Source: Spirochaetaceae bacterium
GTDB lineage: Bacteria > Spirochaetota > Spirochaetia > Treponematales > Rectinemataceae
Direction of reading: 5' to 3'
Assembly: GCA_025358255.1 (NCBI GenBank)
Contig: JANYKC010000039.1
Span: forward strand, 1 to 64,000
DNA: 64,000 bases
In this document: piece after piece, positions 1 through 9,068 of the stretch
Numbering within the stretch: position 1 is the stretch's first letter
Layout: each line of letters opens with the position of its first letter
Program-made: the position numbers and the translations under genes
Notes under the pieces: model-generated
Database searches by the model: none
What the model was told of the DNA's origin: nothing
Seen by the model: only the letters and a program-made list of their open reading frames with translations

Positions 1-43
1 CGGGCGTTGCCTCGATACGAGTCTCGGTGATAGCTTTCCTCAC
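1..43 (-). CDS. Possible 5' end of a gene leaving the window
   Basis: On the minus strand a GTG at position 43 opens a frame (M-R-K-A-I-T-E-T-R-I-E) that stays open to the window edge, with a purine-rich GGGGAA stretch a few bases upstream that could be a ribosome binding site. Only 14 codons are visible, so no family can be assigned and the frame may be chance. Confidence 0.25.
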   Translation of the reverse strand, partial: MRKAITETRIEATP

Positions 44-179
44 GGACGTTCCCCTTCCCGGCAGATTTGTGTGGTAACAAAACCCTACCGTGAATGAACG
101 TCCGTTTTCTATTCCGTCCACAAGAATCGATCATATCTCCAACCAGCGTCAGGACGAATCAGGCCCAGAGGCTTGCTGA

Positions 180-208
180 TTGCGACGTATCCTGTCCTGC
201 GCTAGAAT
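180..208 (+). promoter_or_regulatory. Candidate sigma-70 promoter of birA
   Basis: TTGCGA at 180-185 and TAGAAT at 203-208 are separated by 17 nt. The predicted transcription start would fall only a few bases before the birA ATG at 219, so the mRNA would be nearly leaderless. The rest of 44-218 shows no gene. Confidence 0.5.
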
Positions 209-218
209 CCGTGGAAGC

Positions 219-1085
219 ATGGAACAGCTTACCATCAGGAACCCCTTTCCCGGGGCGGCAAGTTTTTATAGCCGAGAGACAGGTTCCACGATGGAGGATG
301 CCCGCAAGCTGCGCGCCTTGGGCTTCCCGCCAGGGACTGTCGTGGCCGCAGGCTCCCAATCCCAAGGCAGGGGACGTTTTCCCGAACGCAGGTGGGAAGC
401 CGAGGAAGGCTCCAGCCTCCTTGCCACCCTCATACTGGACCGGGAAGCCGGTACCATACCCGGTTTCCCCTTGAGGATGGGCTTGGCGGCTTGCAGGGCG
501 GTGGACCTGTTCTGTCTCCAGACCGGGGGCTTCCTCCCCTCCCCCCCCCGCCTCAAGTGGCCCAACGATATCCTCATCGACGACCGGAAAGTCTCCGGGA
601 TCCTCTGCGAAGCCGCTGGCGCGGCCAAGGTCGCCGGGGCGGATCCGGCAAGCGCGGCCGTCGGGAGCGAGGCGGTCTACGCAGGATTCGGCGTGAACCT
701 CAACCAGAAGTCCTTTCCTGCGGGGCTCCGGGCCAAGGCCTTGAGCCTCTCCTTGGCCCTCAAGCGCCAGGACAGGGATGCGCCGCTCGACCCCTTCCGC
801 CTTCTTGAAATCCTCCTCGACCAAATCCAGCTCGTCCTCCATGAGGATGGCTGGAGGGAGGAGGCCGCAAAAGTCCTCTGGAGGCAGGGCGAGCCAGTCC
901 GCTTCCTGGAAGGCCTGCCGGAGCGGAACCAGGTCCTCGAAGGCCGCATAATCGGCATCGGGCCCACGGGTGCCCTCCTCATCCGCGTGGAGGGCGAGCG
1001 CCGGCCGCGGAGCCTCGTGGCGGGCGAACTCGTCCATCATGGGACAGTGCGAGTTGACCGGATCGCCCCCGATCATATAAGGTGA
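219..1085 (+). CDS. birA: Biotin--[acetyl-CoA-carboxylase] ligase
   Basis: A 288-residue biotin protein ligase that would attach biotin through biotinyl-AMP to carrier proteins such as the acetyl-CoA carboxylase or decarboxylase biotin subunit, in the cytoplasm. Visible family marks are the ETGSTM segment near residue 20, the GRGR biotinyl-AMP loop (SQSQGRGRF, about residue 52) and the KWPND motif near residue 110, followed by the small C-terminal domain. There is no N-terminal winged helix, so this is the monofunctional type without repressor activity. An upstream in-frame TTG at 180 exists, but the ATG at 219 starts the recognisable domain. A run of nine C lies inside the gene at 541-549. 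The stop overlaps the ribosome binding site of the next gene, which suggests co-transcription. Confidence 0.88.
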   Translation: MEQLTIRNPFPGAASFYSRETGSTMEDARKLRALGFPPGTVVAAGSQSQGRGRFPERRWEAEEGSSLLATLILDREAGTIPGFPLRMGLAACRAVDLFCLQTGGFLPSPPRLKWPNDILIDDRKVSGILCEAAGAAKVAGADPASAAVGSEAVYAGFGVNLNQKSFPAGLRAKALSLSLALKRQDRDAPLDPFRLLEILLDQIQLVLHEDGWREEAAKVLWRQGEPVRFLEGLPERNQVLEGRIIGIGPTGALLIRVEGERRPRSLVAGELVHHGTVRVDRIAPDHIR

Positions 1086-1090
1086 AACAT

Positions 1091-2650
1091 ATGAGTACGC
1101 AGGACAGCAAAGAGGCCGGGGGAAGCGGTGGATTGGTCCAGCGCGTGCTCTCTTTTTTTGCCGGGATGGGCGATCCTGACAGCGACAAGAAGAAACTCCT
1201 TAAGGGGATCGGCAAGGACCTTTCGCGGTCCAAGTTCAAGTTCTACCGGCCCAAGGGCCAGGAAGCGCTGCCTGGGCTCGCCAAGTTCTTCTATGAGCTC
1301 TACAAGACCACGGCTCCGGCCCAGGTCCTTCTCGGGAACGCTTCGTCCTCCGCCGCCCTCCGTTCCTTTGTCATCGAAAGCTTCCTTTCCAGGGAGCAAC
1401 GGGAACTCTCCGAACTCCTCACCGAGGCGACCATCCTGGAGCGGTCCAAGACCCTGAGCCTCAAGGACCTCCAGGACGAGGCCAAGAAGCAGATGACGGA
1501 CTTCTACGCGGTTTTCGACGGGGAGATGAGCCGGCAGATCGACCAGACCTACACGACCCTCCTTTCCTTCATAAATTTCGTCTCCTTTGACTACTACTTC
1601 CTCCTCAAGAAGTTCGACTCCGGACTCATGGAAAGGACCTTCAGCAAGGCCCCCCATTTCGACTCGATCAACGGCGAGTACATCGCCGAGGACCTGGCGG
1701 ATTTCCTCGAGGTTTTCCTCCCCCTGGACGCCGAAGCGGAATGGCGGCGCATTTTCGAGGCCCTGAAGGCCTACCGGAACGCCGACGTGATCCAGGCCGA
1801 TGCCTGGATGAAGCTCCTCCCCGCGATCGCCGAGGTGCGGAAAAGCCAGATCCTGGAGCAGATAGTCCGGCATGTGAAGAAAGACCCGAACTGGATGCCC
1901 ACGGCCCGCTATCCGAACGAGCGCATCGTGGAGCCCTTCCTGGGCAAGCTAAAGACCCAGCTCGAGACCCTCATCCAGCGGATCATCAAGGAGCGGCGCA
2001 ACGCCAAGATCGACGAAGTGGCCAAGATGGTCTTCGGGACGACCATCGTCCTCCGCATGAAAAACTACACCGAGAAAGCCAATGTGATATTCGCCAAGAA
2101 GATGCTCGGCGGCTTCACCCAAGCCCCGGCGTTGAACTACCTCAAGGCCTATCTCATCGACTATTTCAAAAAGGACATCCGCGAGATCGTGGACATCCTC
2201 ATCATCCGCGGCCAGTGGACGACCAACATCCAGATGCAACAGCTCGCGGATGCCTATCATGTCCTCCTCGAGATATCCGACCAGCTTATCGCCTTTGACG
2301 AGGGCCTTGCGGACGAAGGCGAGACGGGGAGCAGGCTGAAGAGCGCGGTCATGAAGAGCGACCGGGACAAGGACCAGGTGAAGTACCTGCGGACGATGCT
2401 CAAGGACGTGAACGAGAAGGCCTCGGGCTTCGTTTCGAAGGCGGGCGTCAACTTGATCGCCGTCGGCAGGCATTTCAAGGTCCTCATCGAGGACTATGAC
2501 CGGCCCCACCATGAGATCGTCCTCAACTGGAAGGAGATCGAGAGCGCCGCCAGCCGCCCTGTCCGTGAGTGGCTGGTCGAGGTCTACAAGAAGATCTATT
2601 ACATCGTGCAACTCCTTCAGTATTACGCGAAGGAAGAGGGCGGAAGGTAG
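1091..2650 (+). CDS. DUF5312-family protein of spirochaetes
   Basis: A 519-residue soluble-looking protein without signal peptide or membrane segments, rich in charged helices. It matches my recollection of the DUF5312 family, found in spirochaetes and of unknown function; that assignment is from memory of the family's length and style, not from a search. The ATG at 1091 is preferred over an upstream in-frame GTG at 1082 because AAGGTG at 1079-1084 gives a well-spaced ribosome binding site. It follows birA directly and precedes a cupin gene by 8 nt, so the three probably form an operon. No catalytic motif is recognised. Confidence 0.65.
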   Translation: MSTQDSKEAGGSGGLVQRVLSFFAGMGDPDSDKKKLLKGIGKDLSRSKFKFYRPKGQEALPGLAKFFYELYKTTAPAQVLLGNASSSAALRSFVIESFLSREQRELSELLTEATILERSKTLSLKDLQDEAKKQMTDFYAVFDGEMSRQIDQTYTTLLSFINFVSFDYYFLLKKFDSGLMERTFSKAPHFDSINGEYIAEDLADFLEVFLPLDAEAEWRRIFEALKAYRNADVIQADAWMKLLPAIAEVRKSQILEQIVRHVKKDPNWMPTARYPNERIVEPFLGKLKTQLETLIQRIIKERRNAKIDEVAKMVFGTTIVLRMKNYTEKANVIFAKKMLGGFTQAPALNYLKAYLIDYFKKDIREIVDILIIRGQWTTNIQMQQLADAYHVLLEISDQLIAFDEGLADEGETGSRLKSAVMKSDRDKDQVKYLRTMLKDVNEKASGFVSKAGVNLIAVGRHFKVLIEDYDRPHHEIVLNWKEIESAASRPVREWLVEVYKKIYYIVQLLQYYAKEEGGR

Positions 2651-2658
2651 GAGCGGGG

Positions 2659-3000
2659 ATGGACAAGCCTTTCTTCGACCATGGGGATTTCGCCTCGGTG
2701 CCACTCGGCACCGACGGGCTTTCTCGGAGGCTCCTCGCCTTCGGCGGCGGGCTCATGCTCTCCGAGATGGATTTCGGGATCGGCACCGTCAGCCCTGCCC
2801 ACGCCCACGAGGCGGAACAGCTGACCTACTGCCAATCAGGGGAGTTCGAGTGCTCGGTCGGCGGCGAGAGGCGCCTCCTCCATCCCGGATCTTCCTTCTA
2901 CGCTGCCCCGAATGTGGCCCACGGCGCCACCTGCCTCAAGGCAGGACGCCTCCTCCACGTGTTCAGCCCCCAACGCGAGGACTACAAGAGGGCTCCTTGA
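2659..3000 (+). CDS. Small cupin-domain protein
   Basis: A 113-residue single-domain cupin. The first cupin motif is visible as HAHEAEQLTYCQSGEFE (metal ligands H, H and E) and the second as the region around PNVAHGA, so a metal-binding beta-barrel is likely. Such stand-alone cupins act as sugar or ligand binding or isomerase-like proteins, and the substrate cannot be told here. The start at 2659 has a GGAG ribosome binding site and lies 8 nt after the DUF5312 gene. Its 3' end overlaps the convergent MocA-like gene by 38 nt. Confidence 0.75.
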   Translation: MDKPFFDHGDFASVPLGTDGLSRRLLAFGGGLMLSEMDFGIGTVSPAHAHEAEQLTYCQSGEFECSVGGERRLLHPGSSFYAAPNVAHGATCLKAGRLLHVFSPQREDYKRAP

Positions 3001-3604
3001 GCGGTCCGACAACGGAGGAGCCCGGCAGGTCACCGGCCACGGCCTCGGCGTAGTCCATCCTGGTGTCGATGTCCCGAAGGATGCCGCGTTCGGCGGTCTC
3101 GGCGTAGACAGGTCCGCTCGAGAGGACAAGGGCATTGAGGGGGATGCCAGGGGGAGCTCCCAGGATGCCCGGTATCATGGAGGCGGGCATGAGGACAGGA
3201 TGGCCTTTCCGCCCTCCCGCCGTCGGTATCACAGGCCCTGTCGCCGGCAGCGAGGCGAGCCATGCATAGATCTCGGGCGGGATGAAAGGCATGTCGGCGG
3301 GCTGGAAAAAAAAGCGCTCGGACCGCACCGCCGCCACCCCTGCCTGGAAGGAACTCATCATGCCGCGCTCGGGATGGGGGTTCACGGCCAGCTCCACCCC
3401 GTCGCGGCCGGAAAACTCCTCAAGCAGGGCGGCGTCGTCCGGTCGCGACACGATGATCGCCCGCAGGCCCGCCCCAAGGGCTGCCGCCACCGAAGCCCCG
3501 AGGACTGTCGTCCCATGGAAGGGAAGAAGGAGCTTGGGCCGGCCCATCCGCGAGGAGGAGCCGGCCGCGAGGAAGATGCAATCAAGGGGCAAGCTCCTGT
3601 CCAT
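2963..3604 (-). CDS. MocA-like molybdenum cofactor cytidylyltransferase
   Basis: A 213-residue MobA/MocA-type nucleotidyltransferase. The N-terminal nucleotide loop is visible (FLAAGSSSRMGRPKLLLPF, residues about 11-29), as is the central QPADMPF motif near residue 100. MocA-type enzymes convert molybdopterin-Mo to the cytosine dinucleotide form (MCD) used by xanthine-dehydrogenase-family hydroxylases. The gene is last in the 13-gene minus-strand cluster and 10 nt downstream of the large molybdenum subunit, which supports a cofactor-maturation role. Which nucleotide it uses is inferred from context. Confidence 0.8.
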   Translation of the reverse strand: MDRSLPLDCIFLAAGSSSRMGRPKLLLPFHGTTVLGASVAAALGAGLRAIIVSRPDDAALLEEFSGRDGVELAVNPHPERGMMSSFQAGVAAVRSERFFFQPADMPFIPPEIYAWLASLPATGPVIPTAGGRKGHPVLMPASMIPGILGAPPGIPLNALVLSSGPVYAETAERGILRDIDTRMDYAEAVAGDLPGSSVVGPLKEPSCSPRVGG

Positions 3605-3614
3605 GCCGCTGACC

Positions 3615-6068
3615 TCAGGGCAAGGCTGCCGAATCCGGGCTGCTGTGCCTGGTGGCCGGGTCGGAACGGCAGGAACCTGTCGGCGTCTTCGTGATCCAGT
3701 TGTCGATCGGCTCCTTCGCGTTGACAGCCCGCCAGACGTCCTCGAAGCGGATGGGCATATGGAGGAGCTCCGCGCCCGTGGCCTTCTGGATGGCGTTCCC
3801 CAAGGCCGGCGCCACCGAGATCATCGGGTGCTCCCCGACGCCGCGGGCGCCGAAGGGGCCATCCAGCTGGGCCGTCTCCACGGCTATCGTCTCGATCTCC
3901 TCGGGCAGGTCCTGCGCCGTGGGGATCTTGTTGTCGGTGAAGGATGGATTGAGGAGGTGGCCCTTCTCGTCGTAGATATAACCTTCGCAGATGGCCGTGC
4001 CAAGCCCCTGGATCATGCCGCCGATCGCCTGGCCACGCACGATGTCGGGATTGATGACCTTGCCCACGTCGAAGGCGGAAGCGACCTTGAGGACCTTGTA
4101 TTCGCCGGTCTCGCAATCCACCTCGGCGATGACGCCATGGGCGCCGAAGGTCCAGTCGAGGGCGGGCAAGCCCTGGCCAGTCTCCTTGTCGAGGTTGGAC
4201 AGGCCTTGGGCGATGTAGCGCCCCACCCCGATGAGGGGGCCGCCGATCGCGTTGCCGTCGGGGAAGGCGTAGCCGACCGAGAGCTGGGGAAAGCTGATCA
4301 CCCTGTCGCGGCGATGCTTGACGAAAATCCCTTGTGCGTCGTGGTCAAGGTCGACAGCCTGGGCCCGTAGCACCTGGGCGGCGGTTTCGTAGGCCTGCTT
4401 GAGAAGGTCGTCGCAGGCCATGATGGTCGCGTTGCCGGAGAGGATGATGCCCTTGGACGCGACCGTCTGCCAGTCGTAGGGCTCCTTGTCGGTGTCCTTC
4501 TCGATCGTGACCTTGACGCGGTCGAGGGGGAAGCGGAGGCGCTCGGCGGCGATCTGGGCCATGGCGGTGGCCGAACCCTGTCCGATCTCGGTGAGCGCGA
4601 TGTTCACGATGACGGTGCCATCGGTGTTCATCTTGACCACGGCTGCCGTCGCGGTGAAGGAGGGCATGGCAGGCGCCTTGTGGAGGGTCGCGAGGCCCTT
4701 GCCTATCTTCCTTCCTGTGCGCTCCTCTCTGGCCTTCTCCTGGGGCGTCAGCTTGCCATAGTTGATAGCTTTCGCCGCCGCCTCGAGGCACTTCGCGGGG
4801 TCTCCGGAATGGTCGCTGATCCTCTCGCCGGTGATGGTGATGGATCCCGGCTTCAGGAGGTTCAACATGCGGAATTCCAGGGGATCCATGCCGATGACCT
4901 GGGCGATGAGCTCCATATGGCGCTCGAGGCCCCAGAAGAATTCCACGTGCCCGAAGCCTCGATAGGCCGTGCCGTAGGGCTTGTTCGTATAGATGGTATA
5001 AGCGTCGAGCTTCACGTTGGGCACGTCGTAGGGACCCGCTGCCGAATAGCTCGAGGCCCTCGTCACGTTCACCGCGTAGTCGGCGTAGGCACCCGCGTCC
5101 CAATAGAGGGTGAGGGACTGCGCGAGGATCTTTCCGGCGGCGCCTACGCCCGTCTTGATCCTGTAGGTGAGGGCGCTCCTGCAGGGCAGGAGGCAGAACT
5201 CCTCCTCCCGCGTGGCGCGCATCTTCACGGGCTTGCCGCCGGCCTTGCGCGAAAGGCAAGCCAGGAGGGGCTCCAGGTGGATGCCCGCCTTGCCGCCGAA
5301 GCCGCCGCCGACGTTGGGCACGACGACGCGGACCTTGTTGAGGGGAAGCTTGAAGGTATAGCAGAAAAGGTTCCGCACGGTGAAGGGCGACTGGGCGCTC
5401 GACCAGATGTTGACCTCGTCGCCCGTCTTCCATTCGACGATTGCGACATGCGTCTCCATCGGCACATGCTGGACGGAGGGGTTCGTGTACTCGCGCTCGA
5501 CAATCCATTCGGACTCGGCGAAGCCCTTCTCGACGTCGCCCTTCCTGAGCTTGGAGAGGTTGGGGATGTTGGTCCCGGCCTGTGGGCTGAAGACGGGCAC
5601 ATAGTCATACTTGCCAAGGTTGGGGTGGACGAGGGGCGCATCGGCCTTCAGGGCATCCATGTGGTTGAGGACGGCGGGCAGGACCTCGTACTCGACCTCG
5701 ATGAGGTCCACCGCGGCCTTCGCGATCTCGATGGTGTCCGCCGCGACTCCGGCGACGGCCTCGCCGTAATGCCGCACCTCGTCCTTGGCCAGGATGTCCT
5801 TGTCCACGACATAGAGGCCGAGCTTGTAGTTCAGTTCCTTGCCGACGATGACCGCGCGCACGCCGTAGAGGGCCTCGGCCTTGGAGGTATCGATCCTGAT
5901 TATCCTCGCCCGCGCGTGGGGGCTTTTCTTGACCTGCGCGTGGAGCATCCCTGGCAGGGCCATGTCGGAGACGTAGACGGCCTCGCCCGTGACCTTGCCC
6001 ACGCCCTCGACGCGGAGGGCTTTCCTGCCGACGAGCTTCAGTTCCGATGGTTCCATGTGCTCAAGCAT
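3615..6068 (-). CDS. Xanthine dehydrogenase-type molybdenum-binding subunit
   Basis: An 817-residue large subunit of a molybdenum hydroxylase, the site of hydroxylation of an N-heterocycle or aldehyde. Marks include GGGFGGKAG (about residue 255), the YRGFGH segment, GQGSATAMAQ of the second Mo domain, and GARGVGEHP near the C-terminus, whose Glu is the catalytic base in this family. The start at 6068 overlaps the 2Fe-2S subunit by 8 nt; an in-frame ATG at 6056 is an alternative. With the FAD and 2Fe-2S genes upstream it makes the three-subunit form. The substrate is not determinable by eye: xanthine, a pyrimidine, nicotinate or another heterocycle are all possible. Confidence 0.88.
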   Translation of the reverse strand: MLEHMEPSELKLVGRKALRVEGVGKVTGEAVYVSDMALPGMLHAQVKKSPHARARIIRIDTSKAEALYGVRAVIVGKELNYKLGLYVVDKDILAKDEVRHYGEAVAGVAADTIEIAKAAVDLIEVEYEVLPAVLNHMDALKADAPLVHPNLGKYDYVPVFSPQAGTNIPNLSKLRKGDVEKGFAESEWIVEREYTNPSVQHVPMETHVAIVEWKTGDEVNIWSSAQSPFTVRNLFCYTFKLPLNKVRVVVPNVGGGFGGKAGIHLEPLLACLSRKAGGKPVKMRATREEEFCLLPCRSALTYRIKTGVGAAGKILAQSLTLYWDAGAYADYAVNVTRASSYSAAGPYDVPNVKLDAYTIYTNKPYGTAYRGFGHVEFFWGLERHMELIAQVIGMDPLEFRMLNLLKPGSITITGERISDHSGDPAKCLEAAAKAINYGKLTPQEKAREERTGRKIGKGLATLHKAPAMPSFTATAAVVKMNTDGTVIVNIALTEIGQGSATAMAQIAAERLRFPLDRVKVTIEKDTDKEPYDWQTVASKGIILSGNATIMACDDLLKQAYETAAQVLRAQAVDLDHDAQGIFVKHRRDRVISFPQLSVGYAFPDGNAIGGPLIGVGRYIAQGLSNLDKETGQGLPALDWTFGAHGVIAEVDCETGEYKVLKVASAFDVGKVINPDIVRGQAIGGMIQGLGTAICEGYIYDEKGHLLNPSFTDNKIPTAQDLPEEIETIAVETAQLDGPFGARGVGEHPMISVAPALGNAIQKATGAELLHMPIRFEDVWRAVNAKEPIDNWITKTPTGSCRSDPATRHSSPDSAALP

Positions 6069-6552
6069 GTTTGAGTTCCCCCTTGCCCGCGGACTCGGCC
6101 TGGCCCGAGACGTCCAGGACAGCCTCGATGATCTGCTGGTATCCCGTGCAGCGGCAGAAATTCCCCTCGATGCCTTCCTTGATCTGGGGCACCGTGGGCT
6201 TCGGGATCCGCTTGAGGAGCTCCTTCACGGAGAGGACCATGCCACCCGTGCAATAGCCGCACTGGACGGCGTGGTGGCGGTCAAAGGCGGCCTGTATGTC
6301 CGAGAGCGAACCGTTCAGGGCCTGTCCCTCGATGGTCTCGACCTCCGAGCCGTCGGCCTCCACGGCCAGGACCATGCAGGAGTTGACTGTCTTGCCGTCC
6401 AGGAAAACAGTGCATGCGCCGCATTCCCCCGCGCCGCAACCTTCCTTCGCGCCGGTGAAGCCGAGCTCCTCCCGGAGGAAGCGGAGGAGGGTGAAATGCT
6501 CCTCGACCTCACGCTCGTAGACCGAGCCATTGACGCTGAGCTTGACGCGCAT
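6061..6552 (-). CDS. Molybdenum hydroxylase 2Fe-2S subunit
   Basis: A 163-residue subunit with two [2Fe-2S] clusters. The plant-type ferredoxin motif is GCGAGECGACTVFLDG (residues about 40-56) with a later Cys in NSCM. The second, four-helix cluster motif is QCGYCTGGM plus NFCRCTGYQQI. It passes electrons from the Mo site to FAD. The ATG at 6552 is preferred over an in-frame GTG at 6555 because the GGGAGGTG site is better spaced and gives a TGATG overlap with the upstream FAD gene, a sign of translational coupling. Confidence 0.9.
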   Translation of the reverse strand: MRVKLSVNGSVYEREVEEHFTLLRFLREELGFTGAKEGCGAGECGACTVFLDGKTVNSCMVLAVEADGSEVETIEGQALNGSLSDIQAAFDRHHAVQCGYCTGGMVLSVKELLKRIPKPTVPQIKEGIEGNFCRCTGYQQIIEAVLDVSGQAESAGKGELKHA

Positions 6553-7367
6553 CACTTCACCTCCCGGTTAAGGCGCTTCACGAAGGTGCCTATCATGAAT
6601 TCGCGGTATTCCTTGCTGCATCGCACATCGCTGATCGGGCTCGTCGCCTTCCTCGACGCGGCGACCAGGACCTCCTCGGCGTCACCCTCGTGCAGGCCGG
6701 TGACGAGGACGGGAGTGGGCGCGGAGGAGGAGATGCCGAGGCTTATGAGGCCGTCCTTCTTCATGAGGGCGACGCCGATGATGCCAAGGTCATGGCCCTG
6801 TATCCTCTTGAGCTTTCGGTAGGATCCCCGCGCCCCGACGGCTGCGGCGGGGACGACCAGGCGCTCCAGGATCTCGTCGGACGCGAGCACGGTCTTCTTG
6901 ACCCCCGTGAAGAACTCGGCGAGGGGCAGCTCGCGCTCCCCGCGCTTCGACGAGATCACGACCCGGGCACCGAGGCAAAGGAGGCCGGGCGCCATGTCGG
7001 AGCAGGGTGAGGCGTTCACGATGTTGCCGATGACGGTGGCCCGGTTCCTGACCTGATAGGAGGCGAGGTCATGGGCGCATTCGGCCAGCAGGGAAAACTT
7101 GTCGCGGACCGTCGCATCCCGAAGCAGCTCGTTGATCGTGACGCCAGGCCGGATGACCAGGCCGTCGGTTACGCTCCAGGATATCCCCTGGAAGCCCTTC
7201 ACCTTCTTCACGTCGATTAGGAGCTGCGGTCTCTGGACGCCGCCCCTGATGTTGACAAGCAGGTCGGTGCCTCCCGCCAGGAGCTTGGCGGAAGATCCGT
7301 TCTCGGCGAGGAGGTCAAGAAGCTCCGACCTATCCCCGGGGTTCACGTAGCGGAACTTGTGAAGCAT
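6552..7367 (-). CDS. Molybdenum hydroxylase FAD-binding subunit
   Basis: A 271-residue FAD subunit of the CoxM/XdhB type. The flavin-binding segment is seen as LLAGGTDLLV (about residue 34), followed by the GNIVNASPCSDMAP segment near residue 110. It receives electrons from the 2Fe-2S subunit and passes them to NAD+ or another acceptor. The ATG at 7367 has a good GGAGGG site; an upstream in-frame ATG at 7385 lies further inside allH and is less likely. The gene overlaps the 3' end of allH by 38 nt and couples to the next gene by TGATG. Confidence 0.87.
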   Translation of the reverse strand: MLHKFRYVNPGDRSELLDLLAENGSSAKLLAGGTDLLVNIRGGVQRPQLLIDVKKVKGFQGISWSVTDGLVIRPGVTINELLRDATVRDKFSLLAECAHDLASYQVRNRATVIGNIVNASPCSDMAPGLLCLGARVVISSKRGERELPLAEFFTGVKKTVLASDEILERLVVPAAAVGARGSYRKLKRIQGHDLGIIGVALMKKDGLISLGISSSAPTPVLVTGLHEGDAEEVLVAASRKATSPISDVRCSKEYREFMIGTFVKRLNREVK

Positions 7368-8370
7368 GTTCCCTCCCAGTGCCAATCAAGCTTTGTCGCC
7401 CGCGGGTGGGCTTGCGCACCCGCAGACCTGGCCTCCCCATTAGGAGACCGATACCGTACAGGAATCCGGTGGCCAGGTCGGCGCCGGAACTATGTCCGTA
7501 GGCGCATACCCGCTCGAGTGCCGACATCGCCCCGGCCGCATCGTCCCCGCCGATGGCGCCGGCGAGGTCCACGAGGGGCGTAGGGAAAAAACCGCCCATT
7601 GCGCAGCATAGCTGTGTGGCCGAGATATCGTTGGTCGCGAAGATCCCTTTCCCTATGGCTTCGCCCATCGCGCCCAGGAGGGCATCATGGGCAGGCGCGG
7701 CGCAGGCAAGCGCCGCGATGAAGCCGCACAGAAAGTCATCTCCGGAGGGCGTGAGTCCCTGGCCGAGACCGATGACGCCTGCCACCGTCTTCCTGAGGCC
7801 TGCCACCACTGCGGGATCCGGCGCTCCACAGGGAAAGCGCGCCGCGGCGGCGCCCAGCGCGCGGAGCGAATCGGCGAGTCTTTCCCCAAGCGCACCTGCC
7901 GCGCCTGTGTCCCGATGCCCCTGCATCCGGGATCCGCGGAGGCTCGATATCCGCAGCTCGCATCCCTTCCCATGCTGGAGGCGATCGAGGCTTTCGACAG
8001 ACGCTGCCCAGCCCTTCCCGGCCGCCGCGATGTGCGGCATCGCCCTCTTTGCAAGGAACACCGCGGCTAGAAGCCCTACCGCCCGGCCGCGTTCGCCGCC
8101 GAGGCGGAGGATGGTGCCTGTCAACGCGCAGGGCATCCCGGGCTCGAGGTCCCAGAGGCGGAAATCGGGGCTTTCGTCCAGCGCGATGGCTTGGGGCAGG
8201 ATCGAGCCTTCACGCCCCGTCAGCGCGGCGAGGAAGCCCATCCCTTCCACATCGATATTGACAACTGAACGGAAAACGCTGTGGATCCGCCCTGCGCCGG
8301 CCCCGCGCCCGAGGGCAGGACCGACGGACAGCGCCCGGCAGGCGGCGCTAGCCCTTGTTTCTGTAGGCAT
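7330..8370 (-). CDS. allH: DUF2877 protein, AllH-like oxamate carbamoyltransferase subunit
   Basis: A 346-residue DUF2877 protein, the family of E. coli AllH (formerly YlbF). With AllF and AllG it forms oxamate carbamoyltransferase, which moves the carbamoyl group of oxalurate to phosphate. Visible support is the conserved GLGQGLTPSGDDFLCGF segment near residue 215 and the C-terminal Gly-rich GHSSGADLATGF. The other two subunit families, DUF1116 and FdrA, sit upstream in the same cluster but are separated from this gene by seven other genes, unlike the contiguous E. coli order. The start overlaps the GntR gene by 23 nt and has no clear ribosome binding site, so the exact start is uncertain. 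Confidence 0.78.
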   Translation of the reverse strand: MPTETRASAACRALSVGPALGRGAGAGRIHSVFRSVVNIDVEGMGFLAALTGREGSILPQAIALDESPDFRLWDLEPGMPCALTGTILRLGGERGRAVGLLAAVFLAKRAMPHIAAAGKGWAASVESLDRLQHGKGCELRISSLRGSRMQGHRDTGAAGALGERLADSLRALGAAAARFPCGAPDPAVVAGLRKTVAGVIGLGQGLTPSGDDFLCGFIAALACAAPAHDALLGAMGEAIGKGIFATNDISATQLCCAMGGFFPTPLVDLAGAIGGDDAAGAMSALERVCAYGHSSGADLATGFLYGIGLLMGRPGLRVRKPTRGRQSLIGTGREHASQVPLREPRG

Positions 8371-9019
8371 GGGCCAATGCCTCCTTTATCGCCGATTCGA
8401 CTGAAGACCTTCCGCCCTCGATGTTGAGGCGAAGGGTCCCGATGGCTCGCGTCTCGTCCTTCTCCTTTATCGCGCGCAGGAGCTCCAGGTGTTCCGCGCA
8501 GGTGCTCCGCACTCGCTCCGCGCTCCTGAAATCGGCCATGCGCACGAAATGGATGCGTCGGTCTATGTCCTCGAGGGCCTTGGAGAGCGCGCCGTTTTTC
8601 GCGAGCCCTGCGAGGGTCTCGTGGAACCTTTCGTCCGCGGCAGGCACGAGGTTCGCGGTCTCCGGAAGGCGGTCGTGGAGGTCGGCCCAGTAGGCCATGA
8701 GCTCGTCGACCCTTTCCGCCTCCAGCTCCCGCCGGCAGAGGCGCGCGACGACGAACTCCTCAAGCGCGAGGCGCACGTCATAGAGCTCGTCGATCTCGTC
8801 GAAATCCAGGAGGCGGACGCTGCAGCCCTGCATGGGCTTGCGCTCGACAAGGCCATTCTCCGCGAGCATGTTGAGGGCCTCCCGCACGGGGCTGCGGCTC
8901 ACCTCGAATTCCGCGCAAAGGGCCTCCTCGGTGAAGCGGTAGCCAGGGAGGTAATCCCATCGCAGTATCCTCTCGGCGAGCGTCGAGAAGATGGTCCGGC
9001 CCAAGGTGCTTTTGCCCAT
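8348..9019 (-). CDS. GntR-family regulator, FadR/FCD subfamily
   Basis: A 223-residue transcription factor. The N-terminal winged helix includes FEVSRSPVREALNMLAENGLV (about residues 38-58), the classic GntR recognition pattern. The C-terminal all-helical FCD domain follows, with metal/ligand residues in the DVRLALEE, DERFHETL and AEHLELLRA segments. The gene lies inside the catabolic cluster, between the permease and allH, so it most likely controls this operon. A TGTATACA palindrome in the core promoter at 16945-16952 is a plausible site because FCD regulators often bind such sequences. Ligand and sign of control are unknown. Confidence 0.87.
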   Translation of the reverse strand: MGKSTLGRTIFSTLAERILRWDYLPGYRFTEEALCAEFEVSRSPVREALNMLAENGLVERKPMQGCSVRLLDFDEIDELYDVRLALEEFVVARLCRRELEAERVDELMAYWADLHDRLPETANLVPAADERFHETLAGLAKNGALSKALEDIDRRIHFVRMADFRSAERVRSTCAEHLELLRAIKEKDETRAIGTLRLNIEGGRSSVESAIKEALAHAYRNKG

Positions 9020-9068
9020 TTCGCCTTGCCTCGCGGGACGGACCTGGTGGCCCGTCCCGGCAGGAGCC

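Noticed and set aside
541..549. C9 tract in birA as a phase-variation site
   Set aside because: It encodes a plausible Ser-Pro-Pro stretch in frame and there is no second sign of switching.
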